Source: Methanocalculus sp.
GTDB taxonomy: Archaea; Halobacteriota; Methanomicrobia; Methanomicrobiales; Methanocorpusculaceae
Length of the DNA: 14,982 nt
Assembly: GCF_030651615.1 (NCBI RefSeq)
Contig: NZ_JAUSCG010000079.1
Location: 1-14,982, forward strand
Direction of reading: 5' to 3'
This document shows, in pieces, positions 13,831 through 14,982 of the stretch (its first letter is position 1; each line of letters starts with the position of its first letter). The position numbers were made by a program, and so were the translations under genes. The notes beneath the pieces were generated by a model, which had not been told where the DNA came from, did not search any database, and saw nothing but the letters and a program-made list of their open reading frames with translations.

Positions 13831-14481
13831 ATGAAGATCGGAATTGTCGGTGGAACCGGGGAGATCGGTGAGGGAATGGCACTACGTCTCTCCCATCTCC
13901 ATGAGGTGATCCTTGGATCCCGGGATGAGGCTAAAGCATATACGGCAAGTGAATGTACAATTACGACACTGAAAGAGCGTGGTATCACCTCAATCTGCCG
14001 TGGAGTATCGAATCAGGAGGCAGTGGATGCTGGAGATATCATCGTTCTGGCCCTCCCTTTTGCCCATCTTGAGTCGACATTATCCTCCCTCACCGGTTTT
14101 GAAGATAAGATAGTCATCACCCCGGTGAACCCTATCGGACGGGCCGGGCATTTCTATTATAACCCTCCAGAAGAGGGATCAGCTGCCATCTATATTCGGG
14201 AACGCCTTCCTAAAAGTGCACGGATCGTATCTGCATTCAATAACATAGCCGCACATAAGTGGAAGGACCTTGATGCCACCCTTGACTATACAGTTGCTGT
14301 CTGTAGCGATGATGCTGAAGCAAAATCGATCGTGATGGAACTGATTCATGACCTCCCAAACCTTACCCCCCTTGATGCAGGCCCCCTTGCTGTCTCATCC
14401 ATTGTCGAGAGTGTCACCCCCCTCCTCCTGAACCTCGCAAAACTCAATGGGATGCGTGATGTCGGGGTCCAGTTCAGATAA
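13831..14481 (+). CDS. npdG: F420-dependent NADP reductase
   Basis: The 216-aa protein catalyses reversible hydride transfer between reduced coenzyme F420 and NADP+. In hydrogenotrophic methanogens it supplies NADPH for biosynthesis. The N-terminal Rossmann motif GIVGGTGEIGEGMALRLS (4-21) and the following GSRDEAKA (29-36), whose Ser-Arg pair suits the 2'-phosphate of NADP, are characteristic. So are ITPVNPIG (96-103), VSAFNNIAAHKW (133-144), and the C-terminal PLDAGPLAVSSIVESVTPLL (180-199). Length matches the family (about 210-225 aa). The ATG is preceded by GTGAGGT 7 nt away. A leader with an inverted repeat and a TATA-like element suggest a promoter of its own. The next gene, glutamate dehydrogenase, starts 65 bp later in the same direction and is a plausible NADPH consumer. 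A pyrimidine-rich run after the stop (14483-14494) may end the transcript. Confidence 0.92.
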   Translation: MKIGIVGGTGEIGEGMALRLSHLHEVILGSRDEAKAYTASECTITTLKERGITSICRGVSNQEAVDAGDIIVLALPFAHLESTLSSLTGFEDKIVITPVNPIGRAGHFYYNPPEEGSAAIYIRERLPKSARIVSAFNNIAAHKWKDLDATLDYTVAVCSDDAEAKSIVMELIHDLPNLTPLDAGPLAVSSIVESVTPLLLNLAKLNGMRDVGVQFR

Positions 14482-14511
14482 TTCTCTTCTTTTCCATAAG
14501 GTTCATATTGA

Positions 14512-14518
14512 TTTATAA
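14512..14518 (+). promoter_or_regulatory. TATA box of the glutamate dehydrogenase gene
   Basis: TTTATAA is centred about 32 bp from the ATG at 14547 and about 24 bp from an earlier ATG at 14539. The expected transcript therefore starts near 14539-14541, leaving at most a few bases of leader. Confidence 0.6.
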
Positions 14519-14546
14519 CCCATCAGCGGATAAAAGGGATGAAAGA

Positions 14547-14982
14547 ATGAAGGGTCCATACGAGACAGCCCAACAACAGATATTTGACTGTGCCCGCTGC
14601 ATGAACCTTGATGAGAACACCACCGAGCTTCTCCGGCATCCGTTACGGGAGATCACCGTTTCAATCCCGGTTCTGATGGATGATGGAAGAGTGAAGATCT
14701 TCACCGGATTTCGAATACATTATAATGATGCCCTTGGACCGATGAAAGGTGGAGTCCGGTACCACCCGGATGAGACGATCGATACAATACGGGCGCTTGC
14801 TGCATGGATGACCTGGAAGTGTGCCCTCTTCGATCTCCCACTAGGTGGTGCAAAGGGAGGGATCATCTGTGATCCGAAGAACCTATCTCCTGGTGAGCTT
14901 GAACAGCTCACGCGAGGGTATATTGACAGGATCTGGCAGTTTATCGGCCCGGATATGGACATCCCTGCACCTGACGTCGGAA
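14547..14982 (+). CDS. Glu/Leu/Phe/Val dehydrogenase family protein, probably glutamate dehydrogenase (5' part)
   Basis: The frame is open to the window end, giving the first 145 residues of an enzyme usually about 415-430 aa long. It shows the N-terminal dimerisation/substrate domain of the family: TGFRIHYNDALGPMKGGVRYHP (about 54-75), with the glycine-rich substrate loop, and KCALFDLPLGGAKGG (about 91-105), which carries the catalytic Lys in GGAKGG. The later DMDIPAPDVG matches the start of the conserved PAPD segment. The reaction is reversible reductive amination of 2-oxoglutarate with NADPH or NADH to glutamate, which fits its place behind npdG. The start is set by the family N-terminus (MKGPYETAQQQI). 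An ATG at 14539 opens only a 3-codon frame whose stop overlaps this start as ATGA. The NAD-binding domain lies outside the window, so coenzyme preference cannot be judged. Confidence 0.88.
   Translation, partial: MKGPYETAQQQIFDCARCMNLDENTTELLRHPLREITVSIPVLMDDGRVKIFTGFRIHYNDALGPMKGGVRYHPDETIDTIRALAAWMTWKCALFDLPLGGAKGGIICDPKNLSPGELEQLTRGYIDRIWQFIGPDMDIPAPDVG

Noticed and set aside
1..14982. CRISPR arrays, insertion sequences, prophage, toxin-antitoxin or defence genes, tRNA and rRNA
   Set aside because: No direct-repeat arrays, transposase or integrase motifs, or structured RNA signatures were seen by eye on either strand.

Overview
The window looks like chromosomal DNA from a hydrogenotrophic methanogen, most likely a member of the Methanomicrobiales. 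The evidence is an F420-dependent NADP reductase gene (npdG), an archaeal stand-alone FMN-binding glutamate-synthase-like protein, an NBP35/Mrp scaffold ATPase with an N-terminal Cys cluster, methanogen-type lipoproteins, and archaeal promoter architecture. Several TATA-like boxes lie about 23-32 bp from a start codon, implying leaderless or nearly leaderless mRNAs. The species cannot be fixed from the sequence alone.

Layout: 1-187 is AT-rich and non-coding and ends in a probable terminator for the leftward gene. Positions 188-2041 hold two divergent lipoprotein genes: a transglutaminase-like protein with a coiled-coil tail (-) and a small beta-rich lipoprotein (+). A bidirectional poly-T/hairpin terminator at about 2075-2114 separates the second from a leftward block at 2116-7683. 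Read in transcription order, that block is a radical SAM/SPASM enzyme, a TPR-HEAT repeat protein, a TauE/SafE-type permease 9 bp downstream, and then a GltB-like FMN protein behind its own promoter-rich leader. Positions 7795-8316 encode an HdeD/DUF308-like membrane protein. It is followed by a terminator and by a fossil of a group I chaperonin (GroEL) C-terminus on the minus strand. Positions 8556-10896 carry a flavodoxin-like protein and an SLC13-type transporter with two internal RCK-C domains. The transporter ends stop-to-stop with a leftward pair of PEBP/YbhB-like genes (10897-11855). Positions 11904-12737 encode a single-frame fusion of RNase HI with the tRNA methyltransferase TrmO. Then come the Mrp/NBP35 ATPase, npdG, and the 5' part of a glutamate dehydrogenase gene that runs off the window.

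How the genes may work together: the GltB-like protein, NpdG (which moves electrons between F420H2 and NADPH) and glutamate dehydrogenase point to nitrogen assimilation and reductant supply. They are not one operon: the GltB-like gene lies about 10 kb away on the other strand. The remaining genes are envelope, transport, RNA-processing and cofactor-assembly housekeeping.

I see no phage, transposon, CRISPR array, tRNA or rRNA, and no defence system. The points most worth checking are the RNase HI-TrmO fusion, the GroEL fossil, the lost ligand-site residues in one of the two PEBP paralogues, the GltB-like protein that lacks the usual 3Fe-4S cysteines but has an N-terminal Cys cluster, and short leader ORFs whose stop codons overlap the start codons of both glutamate-metabolism genes.
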